A stretch of 64,000 nucleotides of DNA from Streptomyces rubellomurinus (GTDB taxonomy: Bacteria; Actinomycetota; Actinomycetes; Streptomycetales; Streptomycetaceae). The notes beneath the pieces were generated by a model, which was not told where the DNA came from, searched no databases, and saw only the letters and a program-made list of their open reading frames with translations. Shown one piece after another: positions 1-8,065 of this stretch. The stretch spans positions 1 through 64,000 of the forward strand of contig NZ_JZKH01000040.1 of the NCBI RefSeq assembly GCF_000961885.1. Reading direction: 5' to 3'. The first letter of the stretch is position 1. The number at the start of each line of letters is the position of its first letter. Made by a program: the position numbers and the translations under genes.

Positions 1-2118
1 GTGCTCGGGGGCGTGGGTGGGGGCCGGCTCGGCGCTGGTGGGGGCGGCGCTGGGGGTGGCGCTGGGGCTGCTGGTGCCGGTGGCGGTGGGCCAGTTGCCG
101 GTGTCCTGGTTGCCGCGGCCGTTCTGCAGGTCGAACTGCTGGGTGGGGGTGCCGTCGAGGGCGGCGGCCATGTAGGCGGTCCAGATCTTGGTGGGGAAGG
201 CGCCGCCGTTGATCCGGGTGAGGCCGGCGGTGCCGGCGAGCGGTTCCTTGGCGTGGGTCTTCGGGTTCTCGCGGAACAGGCCCACGGTGGTGGTGAGTTC
301 GGGGGTGTAGCCGGCGAACCAGGCGGAGAGGTTGGAGTCGGTGGTGCCGGTCTTGCCGGCGGCGGGGCGGCCGAGGTCGAGGGCGGCGGCGCCGGTGCCG
401 CGGGGGCTGACGACGTCGCGCAGGACGTCGGTGACGTTGTCGGCGACGTTGCGGCCGACGGCGTCGGTGGCCTTGTGCTCGGGCATCTTGGGGACGTCGA
501 CGGCGCCGCCGGGGTTGACGCGTTCGAGCTTGAGGACGGACCACGGGGTGTGTGCCTGGCCGTGGTTGGCGAGGGTGGCGTAGGCGCCGGCGAGGTCGAG
601 GGCGCTGGGGGTGGCGGTGCCGAGGGTCATGGAGGTGTTGGCGGGGTCCATGCCGCGGACGCTGTCGGGGATGCCGAGTTTGACGGCGGTGTCGCGGACC
701 CGGGCGAGGCCGGCGTCGACGCCTTCCTGGGCGTAGACGGAGTTGACGGACTTCACCATGGCGTAGCGCAGGGTGATGCTGCCGTAGTCGACGCCGTCCT
801 CGTTGGGCGGGGCGTACGGGGTGGGGCCGCCGGTGACGGCGCGTTCGCTGCTGCCGTCGTAGCGGCTCTCGGTGGTGATGGGGCGGCCGTCGAGGGTGTG
901 CTGGGCGACCAGGCCGGCGGCGAGGTCGATGGGCTTGAAGGTGGAGCCGATCTGGTTGTCCTGGCGCAGGGCGTCGTTGAAGGGCTGCTTGGCGTAGTCG
1001 GGGCCGCCGTAGACGGCGACGACGCGGCCGGTGGCGGGTTCGACGGAGGCGCCGGCGACGCGGACGTCGGTGTCGGTGTCGGGGCGCTTCTGGGGGTCGA
1101 GTTCGTCGGTGAGTTCGTCCTGGACGGCTTTGACGAAGGCGTCCTGCTTGGGCTTGTCGAAGGTGGTGGTGATGCGCCAGCCGCCGGCCTTGAGGGTGGC
1201 GGCGTCGATGGTGCCGGTGGAGACGAGGTAGTCGTCGGCGACGCCGACGAGGTACCCGGCCTGGCCGGAGAGGCCGGTGGCGGGGTGGGGGTCGAGCGGT
1301 TCGGGGAAGGTGGTGGCGGCGCGGTCGGCGGCGGTGAGGAAGCCCATCTGGACCATGCCGTCGAGGGTGTAGTTCCAGCGGGCGACGGCCTTCTCGCGGT
1401 TGGCGGGGGTGGCGGTCTTGACGTCGTAGATGCTGGGGGCCTGGAGCAGGGAGGCGAGGTAGGCGCCCTGGCCGAGGGTGAGCTGGGAGGCGTCGACGCC
1501 GTAGTAGGCGCGGGCGGCGCTCTGGATGCCGTAGGCGCCGCGGCCGTAGTAGCTGCTGTTGAGGTAGCCGGCGAGGATCTCGTTCTTGCTGCGCTGCTGG
1601 TCGACCTTGAGGGCGATGAGGAGTTCGCGGCCCTTGCGTTCGACGGTGCGGTCCTGGGTCAGGTAGTAGTTCTTGACGTACTGCTGGGTGATGGTGGAGC
1701 CGCCCTGCATGCCCTTGCCGGTGAGGCTGTTCCAGCCGGCGCGGAGCATGCCCTTCAGGTCGATGCCGCGGTTCTGGTAGAAGGTGCGGTCCTCGGCGGA
1801 GACGACGGCCTGCTGGGTCTGCAGCGGGATCTGGTCGATGGTGACGTCGGTGCGGTTGACGGCGCCGGTGCGGGCGATCTCGGTGGTGCCGTCGGCGTAG
1901 AGGTAGATGTTGTTCTGCGCGACGGCGTGGGCGTTGGGGTCGGGCACCGGGACGATCACGTAGAGCACGGCGAAGGCGCCGACCGCGAGCAGCAGCAGGC
2001 CGGTGAGGGTGCCGAGGGTGATCCGCCAGGTGGGGAGCAGCCGGCGCCAGCGGGGGAGGGCGCGGCGGGCCGCGCGGCGGGCGGCTCGTTTGGCCTGGCG
2101 TCGGGTCGCGATGCTCAT
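1..2118 (-). CDS. Bifunctional penicillin-binding protein (transglycosylase/transpeptidase), 3' end cut by window
   Basis: Class A PBP that polymerises lipid II and cross-links peptidoglycan outside the membrane. The ATG at 2118 gives a basic cytoplasmic tail, a membrane segment at about residues 34-58, a GT51 domain (EDRTFY at 109-114, GGSTITQQYVKN at 139-150) and a transpeptidase domain with GSTFK (Ser392, Lys395), SVN and KTG near 589. The C-terminus is rich in Ser, Ala, Thr and Pro and runs off the window, so the stop is not seen. It is a close paralogue of the PBP at 51279-53621. It is divergent from the ABC exporter at 2.4 kb. Family assignment is firm; which numbered PBP it is cannot be told. 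Confidence 0.95.
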   Translation of the reverse strand, partial: MSIATRRQAKRAARRAARRALPRWRRLLPTWRITLGTLTGLLLLAVGAFAVLYVIVPVPDPNAHAVAQNNIYLYADGTTEIARTGAVNRTDVTIDQIPLQTQQAVVSAEDRTFYQNRGIDLKGMLRAGWNSLTGKGMQGGSTITQQYVKNYYLTQDRTVERKGRELLIALKVDQQRSKNEILAGYLNSSYYGRGAYGIQSAARAYYGVDASQLTLGQGAYLASLLQAPSIYDVKTATPANREKAVARWNYTLDGMVQMGFLTAADRAATTFPEPLDPHPATGLSGQAGYLVGVADDYLVSTGTIDAATLKAGGWRITTTFDKPKQDAFVKAVQDELTDELDPQKRPDTDTDVRVAGASVEPATGRVVAVYGGPDYAKQPFNDALRQDNQIGSTFKPIDLAAGLVAQHTLDGRPITTESRYDGSSERAVTGGPTPYAPPNEDGVDYGSITLRYAMVKSVNSVYAQEGVDAGLARVRDTAVKLGIPDSVRGMDPANTSMTLGTATPSALDLAGAYATLANHGQAHTPWSVLKLERVNPGGAVDVPKMPEHKATDAVGRNVADNVTDVLRDVVSPRGTGAAALDLGRPAAGKTGTTDSNLSAWFAGYTPELTTTVGLFRENPKTHAKEPLAGTAGLTRINGGAFPTKIWTAYMAAALDGTPTQQFDLQNGRGNQDTGNWPTATGTSSPSATPSAAPTSAEPAPTHAPEH

Positions 2119-2409
2119 GCCGCGATTATGTGCTATTTGACGTGCGATCAGTGTCGGGCGGGGTGGGTGCGCGGCTCCGGGAAAACCGGGTGCGGGCCCG
2201 GGAGCCCGGCGGTACGGTGAAAGATGCAAACCGCATAGCGAACCCGTTTCGGCAGCTCCGCCCGTTCGGCCCGGTACCCCCGGGGTCGGCCGGTCGGAGC
2301 CGTTGGGGCGTGCGCGGACGCCGTCGGCACCGGTCGGGCGTCCGCCCGTCGAGGCGTACCTCTCTGCGCCCACATTTGTCGATAAGGAGACAATATACTC
2401 TACGCCGCC

Positions 2410-3192
2410 GTGGCTCGCGGCGCCTTCCGCCGCTACTCCACCTATCGGGCCGCCACCCTGGCCGGCACCTTCACCAACACCGTCTTCGGCGTCATCCTGG
2501 CCTCCTCCTTCCTCGCCCTCTGGCAGGCCCGCCCGCACCTCGGCGGCTACGACCAGAGCCAGGCCGTCACCTACATCTGGGTCAGCCAGGGCCTGCTGGT
2601 CACCGTCGCCGTCTGGGGCGGCGGCTTCCAGGACGAGGTGCAGGACCGCTTCCGCAGCGGCGACATCGCCGTCGACCTCTACCGCCCGGTCGACTTCCAG
2701 GGCTGGTGGCTGGCCACCGACCTCGGCCGGGCCGGCTTCCAGGTGCTCGTCCGCGGCACCGTGCCGCTGCTGTTCGGCGCCCTGGTGTTCCGCACCCGGA
2801 TGCCCGAACAGCCACTGACCTGGGTGTTCTTCCTGCTCTCGGTGCTGCTCGCGGTGCTGGTCAGCTTCGGCATCCGGTTCCTGGTCTCGATCACCGGCTT
2901 CTGGCTGCACGACTCGGACGGGATCCGCTCGGTGATGGTGGTGGTCTCGATGTTCTTCTCCGGGATGCTGCTGCCGATCGCCCTCTTCCCCGGCTGGCTC
3001 GGCACGCTCGGCGAGGCGCTGCCCTGGGCCTCGCTCGTCAAGGTGCCCACCGACGTCTTCCTCGAACGGTCCTCCGGCGCCACGCTGGCCGGCGCGCTCG
3101 GTTTCCAACTCGGCTGGGCCGCCGCCCTGCTGGCCGCCGGCCGGGGCGCGCAGTGGCTCGCCACCCGCAAGGTGGTGGTGCAGGGTGGCTGA
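2410..3192 (+). CDS. ABC-2 family permease (first of two); true start probably ATA at 2395
   Basis: Integral membrane subunit of an ABC exporter, about 260 residues with six hydrophobic segments, of the ABC2_membrane_6 type. The first canonical start is GTG 2410. An AAGGAG ribosome site at 2384-2389 sits 20 bases away from it but only 5 bases from an in-frame ATA at 2395. An in-frame TAA at 2383 closes the frame just upstream. Starting at 2395 adds LYAAV ahead of ARGAFRRYSTYRA, which by memory matches the N-terminus of relatives. The stop overlaps the start of the next permease, so the three genes form an operon. Substrate unknown; relatives are grouped with viologen/drug exporters. Confidence 0.88.
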   Translation: MARGAFRRYSTYRAATLAGTFTNTVFGVILASSFLALWQARPHLGGYDQSQAVTYIWVSQGLLVTVAVWGGGFQDEVQDRFRSGDIAVDLYRPVDFQGWWLATDLGRAGFQVLVRGTVPLLFGALVFRTRMPEQPLTWVFFLLSVLLAVLVSFGIRFLVSITGFWLHDSDGIRSVMVVVSMFFSGMLLPIALFPGWLGTLGEALPWASLVKVPTDVFLERSSGATLAGALGFQLGWAAALLAAGRGAQWLATRKVVVQGG

Positions 3193-4030
3193 GCGGCTGA
3201 TCGTCGCGGACGGCCTCGCCGCCCGTACGGCCTGGGCCGTCCGCTCCTGGTGGCTCTGCGCCCGGATGTGGATGCGCTCGATGGCGGCCTACCGGGCCTC
3301 CTACGTGCTGGGCGTGTTCTCCGGCATCGCGATCCACGCGCTCGACTTCGCCGTGCTGGTGATCATGTTCCTGCACACCGACACCCTCGGCGGCTGGAGC
3401 CTGCCGGAGATCGCCTTCCTCTACGGCACCTCCGCCCTCTCCCTCGGCGTCGCCAACCTGCTGGTCGGCTCGGCCGACGCGCTCGGCCAGCGGATCGTCG
3501 CCGGCACCCTGGACAGCATGCTCGTGCGGCCCGCGCCCGCGCTCTCCCAGCTGTGCGCCGAACGCTTCTCGCTGCGCCGCCTCGGCCGCCCGCTCCAGGC
3601 CGCGATCGTGCTCGTCTGGGCGCTGACGGCCCTCGACGTGCACTGGACCTGGGACCGGGTGCTGCTGGTGCCCGTCCTGCTGGTCTGCGGCACCGCCATC
3701 TTCGGCGCGGTCTTCGTCGGCGGCGCCACCGTGCAGTTCTGGTGGGGCGAGTCCAAGGAGATCCAGAACTCCTTCACCTACGGCGGCGCCACCCTGCTGC
3801 AGTACCCGCCGACCGTCTTCGCCAAGGAACTCGTCGCCGGCGTCGTCTTCGGCATCCCACTGGCCTTCGTCAACTGGCTGCCCAGCCTGCGCATCCTCGA
3901 CCGGCCCGACCCGCTCGGCCTGCCCACCGCCTTCCAGTACGCCTCGCCGGTCGCCGCCGCGCTCTGCGTCACCGCCGCCGGGCTCGCCTGGCGGGCCGGG
4001 CTGCGCGCCTACCGCGGCACCGGCAGCTGA
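3185..4030 (+). CDS. ABC-2 family permease (second)
   Basis: Second membrane subunit of the exporter, 281 residues, with repeated hydrophobic segments from about residue 35 to the end and a WMRSMAAYRASY N-terminal motif like that of its partner. GTG 3185 overlaps the end of the upstream permease by 8 bases, indicating translational coupling. It would pair with the 2410 permease as a heterodimer energised by the 4055 ATPase. Family is clear from composition and context; substrate cannot be inferred. Confidence 0.9.
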   Translation: MAERLIVADGLAARTAWAVRSWWLCARMWMRSMAAYRASYVLGVFSGIAIHALDFAVLVIMFLHTDTLGGWSLPEIAFLYGTSALSLGVANLLVGSADALGQRIVAGTLDSMLVRPAPALSQLCAERFSLRRLGRPLQAAIVLVWALTALDVHWTWDRVLLVPVLLVCGTAIFGAVFVGGATVQFWWGESKEIQNSFTYGGATLLQYPPTVFAKELVAGVVFGIPLAFVNWLPSLRILDRPDPLGLPTAFQYASPVAAALCVTAAGLAWRAGLRAYRGTGS

Positions 4031-4054
4031 ACCCTCCTCCCGTAAGGAAGAACC

Positions 4055-5014
4055 GTGGCACTGATCGAACTCCAGGACGTCCGCCGCAGCTTCACCGTGC
4101 GCACCCGGACCGGCCGGTTCAGCCGGACCAAGCGCGAGGTGCGCGCCGTGGACGGGCTCAGCTTCACCGTCGAGGCCGGCGAGTGCGTCGGCTACATCGG
4201 CCCCAACGGCGCCGGCAAGTCCACCACCATCAAGATGCTCACCGGCATCCTCGTCCCCAGCAGCGGCCGGCTGCGCGTCGCCGGCGTCGACCCGGCCCGC
4301 GAACGCGTCGCGCTGGCCCGCCGGATCGGCGTCGTCTTCGGGCAGCGCACCACCCTGTGGTGGGACCTGCCGCTGCGCGACTCCTTCGAACTCGCCCGCC
4401 GGATCTACCGCATCCCCGACCAGCGCTACCGCGCCAACCTCGACCGCTGCATCGGCCTGCTCGACCTCGGCGGCCTGCTGGACACCCCGGTGCGCCAGCT
4501 CTCGCTCGGCCAGCGGATGCGCGGCGACCTCGCCGCGGCGCTGCTGCACGACCCGCAGGTGCTCTACCTGGACGAGCCGACCATCAGCCTCGACGTGGTC
4601 AGCAAGGGCCGGGTGCGGGAGTTCCTGCGCGAGGTCAACCGCGAGCAGGGCACCACCGTGCTGCTCACCACCCACGACCTGACCGACATCGAACAGCTCT
4701 GCGGTCGGGTGATGGTGATCGACCACGGCCGGGTGGTCCACGACGGCGGCCTGGACGGGCTGCACGCCGCCGGGCGCAGCGAACGCACCCTCGTGGTCGA
4801 CCTCGCCGAGGCCCGGCCCCCGATCGAGGTGCCCGGCGCCCGGGTGGCGAAGGTCGACGGGCCTCGCCAGTGGCTGGCCTTCCCGGCGCAGGAGAGCGCG
4901 GCGCCGATCGTCGCGGCGGTGGCCGCGCGGTACCCGCTGGTGGACCTGTCCGTGCGCGAGCCGGCCATCGAGGACGTGATCGCGCGGATGTACGCGGAGG
5001 TCGCCATCGGCTGA
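4055..5014 (+). CDS. ABC transporter ATP-binding protein
   Basis: Cytoplasmic ATPase of the exporter encoded with the two permeases just upstream (24-base gap, AAGGAAG ribosome site before GTG 4055). Walker A GPNGAGKST is at 49-57, the signature LSLGQRM at 149-155 (LSGGQ-like with one change) and Walker B VLYLDEPT at 169-176, followed by the H-loop TTHDLTD. A C-terminal extension of about 90 residues is typical of DrrA-like export ATPases. Role: drives efflux of an unknown small molecule or lipid. Confidence 0.95.
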   Translation: MALIELQDVRRSFTVRTRTGRFSRTKREVRAVDGLSFTVEAGECVGYIGPNGAGKSTTIKMLTGILVPSSGRLRVAGVDPARERVALARRIGVVFGQRTTLWWDLPLRDSFELARRIYRIPDQRYRANLDRCIGLLDLGGLLDTPVRQLSLGQRMRGDLAAALLHDPQVLYLDEPTISLDVVSKGRVREFLREVNREQGTTVLLTTHDLTDIEQLCGRVMVIDHGRVVHDGGLDGLHAAGRSERTLVVDLAEARPPIEVPGARVAKVDGPRQWLAFPAQESAAPIVAAVAARYPLVDLSVREPAIEDVIARMYAEVAIG

Positions 5015-5047
5015 GCGGATGCGCTGCTGCTGAGCCGGGGAAGCCCG

Positions 5048-5188
5048 TCAGTCGGTGAGGAGCAGCAGCAGCGCGGCGCCGCCCGCCAGGACGCGGGAGG
5101 CGGCGCCGTCGACGTAACACTCGACAGGCCCCGAGCGGTGGTCGCGGTGCACGTACACGTCGTTCCCCCTGTCGCCGAAGACCGTCAC
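5048..5188 (-). CDS. Possible small protein, 46 residues
   Basis: An antisense frame between the ABC operon and the glycosyltransferase. GTG 5188 to TGA 5048 encodes 46 residues starting MTVFGDRGNDVYVHRDHRSG and ending in a run AALLLLLTD. All but two codons end in G or C, as in real genes here, and the product reads like a folded beta-rich peptide. No good ribosome site lies at the usual distance (GGAGG is about 22 bases upstream). Not recognised; function unknown. Confidence 0.45.
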   Translation of the reverse strand: MTVFGDRGNDVYVHRDHRSGPVECYVDGAASRVLAGGAALLLLLTD

Positions 5189-5276
5189 CGATACGGGTGA
5201 CGGACGTGACCCTCCACGAGCGTGTCGAGTTGACCATGCGTCACACGCCGCACCAGGACCGGAGGCCCGCCGCCCG

Positions 5277-6509
5277 ATGACCGTACCCGACGTGACCGTG
5301 GTGGTCGCGGTCTACAACACCCTGCCCTACCTCACCGCCTGCCTGGACTCGCTGGTCGGGCAGTCCCTGGCGCAGCAGCCGGGCCGGATGGAGGTGGTGG
5401 CCGTCGACGACGGCTCCACGGACGGCGGCGGGGAGCTGCTGGACGAGTACGCCGCCCGCCACCCCGGGCTGTTCCGGGTGGTGCACCAGGCCAACTCCGG
5501 CGGCCCGGCGGCCCCCACCAACCGCGCCCTGGACCTGGCCCGCGGCCGCTACGTGCTCTTCCTGGGCGCGGACGACTGGCTCGGCGAGGAGGCCCTCGAA
5601 CGCCTGGTGGCCGCCGCCGACGCCTGGGGCTCGGACGTCGTGGTGCCCAAGCAGGTCGGCGTGAACGGCCGACTGGTGCCGCAGGGCATCTTCCACGCCG
5701 ACGCCGAGTCCGTCCGCTTCACCGACTCCGCCCTGGCCTGGGCCCTGGCCGACACCAAGCTCTTCCGGCTCGACCTGATCCGCCGCCACGGGCTGCGCCG
5801 CGACGAGACGCTCAAGGTCTTCTCCGACCAGCCGTTCACCCTCGAAGCCTGCCTGCGCGCCCGCAAGGTCTCCGTCCTCGCCTCCTACGACTGCTACCAC
5901 CTCGTCCTGCGCGAGGACCGGGGCAACGTCACCGAGCGCGCCGGGGTGCTGGACCGGCTGCGCGGGATCGCCGCGCTCCAGCAGGTCGCCGCCGGAATCG
6001 CCGAGCCGGGCGGGGAGCTGGACGCCATCCGGGCCCGTAGCTTCGCCTGGGACGTGCCCCGGCTGCTGGCCGACGGCTTCCTGCTGCTGGACGGCGCGGA
6101 GCAGGGCCGGGTGTGCGCCGAGGTGGCCCGGCTGGTCGAGCGCTTCGGCGCCCGCGAGGTCTACGACCGGCTGCCCGTCGCCGTCCGGCTGCGGCTCGAA
6201 CTCGCCGCCGCCGGACGGCCGGAGGCGCTGCGCGACCAGATCCGCTACGAGGCCGCGCACGGCGAGCCGCCGGCCGTCCGCGACGGGCGGCGGCACTACG
6301 CGGGCTACCCGGCGTTCCGGGACGCCCGGCTCGGCCTGCCGGACGAGCTGTTCCTGCTGCGCGAGGAGCCGCCCGCCGTGGCCGCCGTGCCGCTCAACCT
6401 CGCCCAGCAGCTGTGGCGCGGCCTCGTCCCCGAGCAGCTGCGGCGCGGGCTGCGCCGCCACCCCGTGTGGCGGCGGCTGGCCGACTCGGTGAACGGGGGC
6501 CGGGGATGA
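5277..6509 (+). CDS. Family 2 glycosyltransferase
   Basis: Transfers a sugar from a nucleotide donor to a surface polysaccharide or teichoic-acid-like acceptor. The GT-A core is visible as VVVAVYNTLPYL at 8-19, VDDGSTD at 43-49 and LGADDW at 96-101; the latter carries the metal-binding acidic residues. The C-terminal half is variable and probably sets acceptor choice. ATG 5277 follows a GGAGG. Its stop overlaps the start of the nucleotide-sugar dehydrogenase (ATGA), so the two are co-translated, suggesting that the dehydrogenase supplies a uronic-acid donor for this or a related transferase. Confidence 0.9.
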   Translation: MTVPDVTVVVAVYNTLPYLTACLDSLVGQSLAQQPGRMEVVAVDDGSTDGGGELLDEYAARHPGLFRVVHQANSGGPAAPTNRALDLARGRYVLFLGADDWLGEEALERLVAAADAWGSDVVVPKQVGVNGRLVPQGIFHADAESVRFTDSALAWALADTKLFRLDLIRRHGLRRDETLKVFSDQPFTLEACLRARKVSVLASYDCYHLVLREDRGNVTERAGVLDRLRGIAALQQVAAGIAEPGGELDAIRARSFAWDVPRLLADGFLLLDGAEQGRVCAEVARLVERFGAREVYDRLPVAVRLRLELAAAGRPEALRDQIRYEAAHGEPPAVRDGRRHYAGYPAFRDARLGLPDELFLLREEPPAVAAVPLNLAQQLWRGLVPEQLRRGLRRHPVWRRLADSVNGGRG

Positions 6510-7867
6510 GGCCGGACGGAAACCCGGACGGGAGCCCGGACGTGGGCACGGACGCGGGCAAGGACGTGGGCCTGGACGTCTGCGTGGTGGGCCTCGGCAA
6601 GCTGGGCCTGCCGCTGGCGGTGCAGTTCGCGCTCAAGGGCCACCGGGTGACGGGGGCGGACATCGCGCCCGAGGTCGTCCGCAGCGTCAACCTGGGCGTG
6701 CCGCCGTTCCCCCGGGAGGAGGGCCTGGACGAGGCGCTGAAGCGGGTGGTCGCCGAGGGGCGGCTGCGCGCCACCGCCGACACCGCCGCCGCGGTGGCCG
6801 CCTCGGAGGCCGTCGTGCTGGTCGTCCCGCTGGTCACCGGCGCGGACGGCACCCCGGACTTCGCCCTGCTCGACGCGGCCACCGACGCGGTCGCGGCCGG
6901 GCTGCGCCGGGGCACCCTGGTCAGCTACGAGACCACCCTGCCGGTCGGCACCACCCGGGAGCGCTGGGCGCCCCGGCTGTCGGCCGGCTCCGGGCTGGCC
7001 GCCGGGCGGGACTTCGCGCTGGTGTTCAGCCCGGAGCGGGTCCGCACCGGCCGGGTCTTCGCCGACCTGCGCCGCTACCCCAAGCTGGTCGGCGGCCTCG
7101 ACGAGCGCTCCACCCGGCGCGGCGCCGCGTTCTACCGGGCGGTGCTGGACTTCGACCCGCGCCCCGACCTGGCCCGGCCCAACGGCGTGTGGGAGCTGGC
7201 CTCGGCCGAGGCCGCCGAGTTCAGCAAGCTCGCCGAGACCACCTACCGGGACGTCAACATCGCGCTGGCCAACCAGTTCGCCCGGTACGCGGACCGGGTC
7301 GGGGTGGACTTCGCCGAGATCGCCGACGCCTGCAACTCGCAGCCGTACAGCCACCTGCACCGGCCCGGCATCGCGGTCGGCGGGCACTGCATCCCGGTGT
7401 ACCCGCGGCTGTACCTGTGGAACGACCCGGCGGCGACGGTGGTCCGCGCCGCCCGCGAGGCCAACCTGGAGATGCCCGGGTACGCGGCCGGGGTGCTGGC
7501 CGGGGCGGTGCCCGGCGGCCTGGCCGGGCAGGGGGTGCTGGTGCTCGGCGCCGCCTACCGGGGCGGGGTGAAGGAGACCGCGTACTCGGGGGTGTTCCCG
7601 CTGGTCGCGGCGCTGCGGGCGGCGGGCGCGCGGCCGTACGTCGCCGATCCGCTGTACCGGGCGGAGGAGTTGGCGGCGCTCGGGCTGCCCCCGTACGGCG
7701 GGGAGCCGGTGGTGGCGGCGGTGCTGCAGGCGGACCACCCGGAGTACCGGGAGCTGGCGCCGGCCGACCTGCCGGGGGTGCGGGTGCTGCTGGACGGGCG
7801 GCGCTGCACCGACCCGGCGCGCTGGGCGGGGCCGGGGGTGCGGCGGATCGTGCTTGGCGGGGCGTGA
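6506..7867 (+). CDS. Nucleotide-sugar dehydrogenase (UDP-glucose/UDP-ManNAc dehydrogenase family)
   Basis: NAD-dependent enzyme oxidising C6 of a nucleotide sugar to the uronate in two steps. It has an N-terminal Rossmann motif VGLGKLG at 28-34, the central FSKLAETTYRDVNIALANQ helix with the catalytic lysine, and the active-site cysteine in GGHCIPVYP (Cys295). Length 453 is normal. The first 25 residues form an Asp/Gly repeat (PDGNPDGSPDVGTDAGKDVG) encoded by an imperfect 12-bp DNA repeat, probably a disordered extension. Its start overlaps the stop of the glycosyltransferase. Whether the substrate is UDP-glucose or UDP-ManNAc is not decided. Confidence 0.92.
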   Translation: MRPDGNPDGSPDVGTDAGKDVGLDVCVVGLGKLGLPLAVQFALKGHRVTGADIAPEVVRSVNLGVPPFPREEGLDEALKRVVAEGRLRATADTAAAVAASEAVVLVVPLVTGADGTPDFALLDAATDAVAAGLRRGTLVSYETTLPVGTTRERWAPRLSAGSGLAAGRDFALVFSPERVRTGRVFADLRRYPKLVGGLDERSTRRGAAFYRAVLDFDPRPDLARPNGVWELASAEAAEFSKLAETTYRDVNIALANQFARYADRVGVDFAEIADACNSQPYSHLHRPGIAVGGHCIPVYPRLYLWNDPAATVVRAAREANLEMPGYAAGVLAGAVPGGLAGQGVLVLGAAYRGGVKETAYSGVFPLVAALRAAGARPYVADPLYRAEELAALGLPPYGGEPVVAAVLQADHPEYRELAPADLPGVRVLLDGRRCTDPARWAGPGVRRIVLGGA

Positions 7868-8065
7868 GGAGAGGGCTGCTGCTCGCCCGCTCGCCTCCGG
7901 GCGCTCTGGCCCGGCGCCGACACTCGTCGCTCCGGCACTCCCTCCTTCGTCGGTCGCTTGTCGCTCCTCGCTTTCGGCACCGGCGCGCCCTTCGGCTCGG
8001 GGCGGGGCGGCGCGTGATCGCCGTCCGCGCCTCCGTTCGCGCCGGGCAGCGGGCAGACTGGCGGA

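Noticed and set aside
1..2220. Long plus-strand open frame of Gly/Val/Ala-rich sequence opposite the PBP gene
   Set aside because: Low-complexity product typical of the antisense frame in GC-rich DNA; the minus strand encodes a clear PBP.
2394..2399. TATACT as a -10 promoter box for a leaderless permease gene
   Set aside because: No -35 element at 16-18 bases; the AAGGAG immediately upstream points to translation initiation here instead. Kept only as an alternative.
7868..8065. Possible minus-strand gene in the gap before DUF445
   Set aside because: No start with a ribosome site, and codon third positions are not GC-biased as in real genes here.
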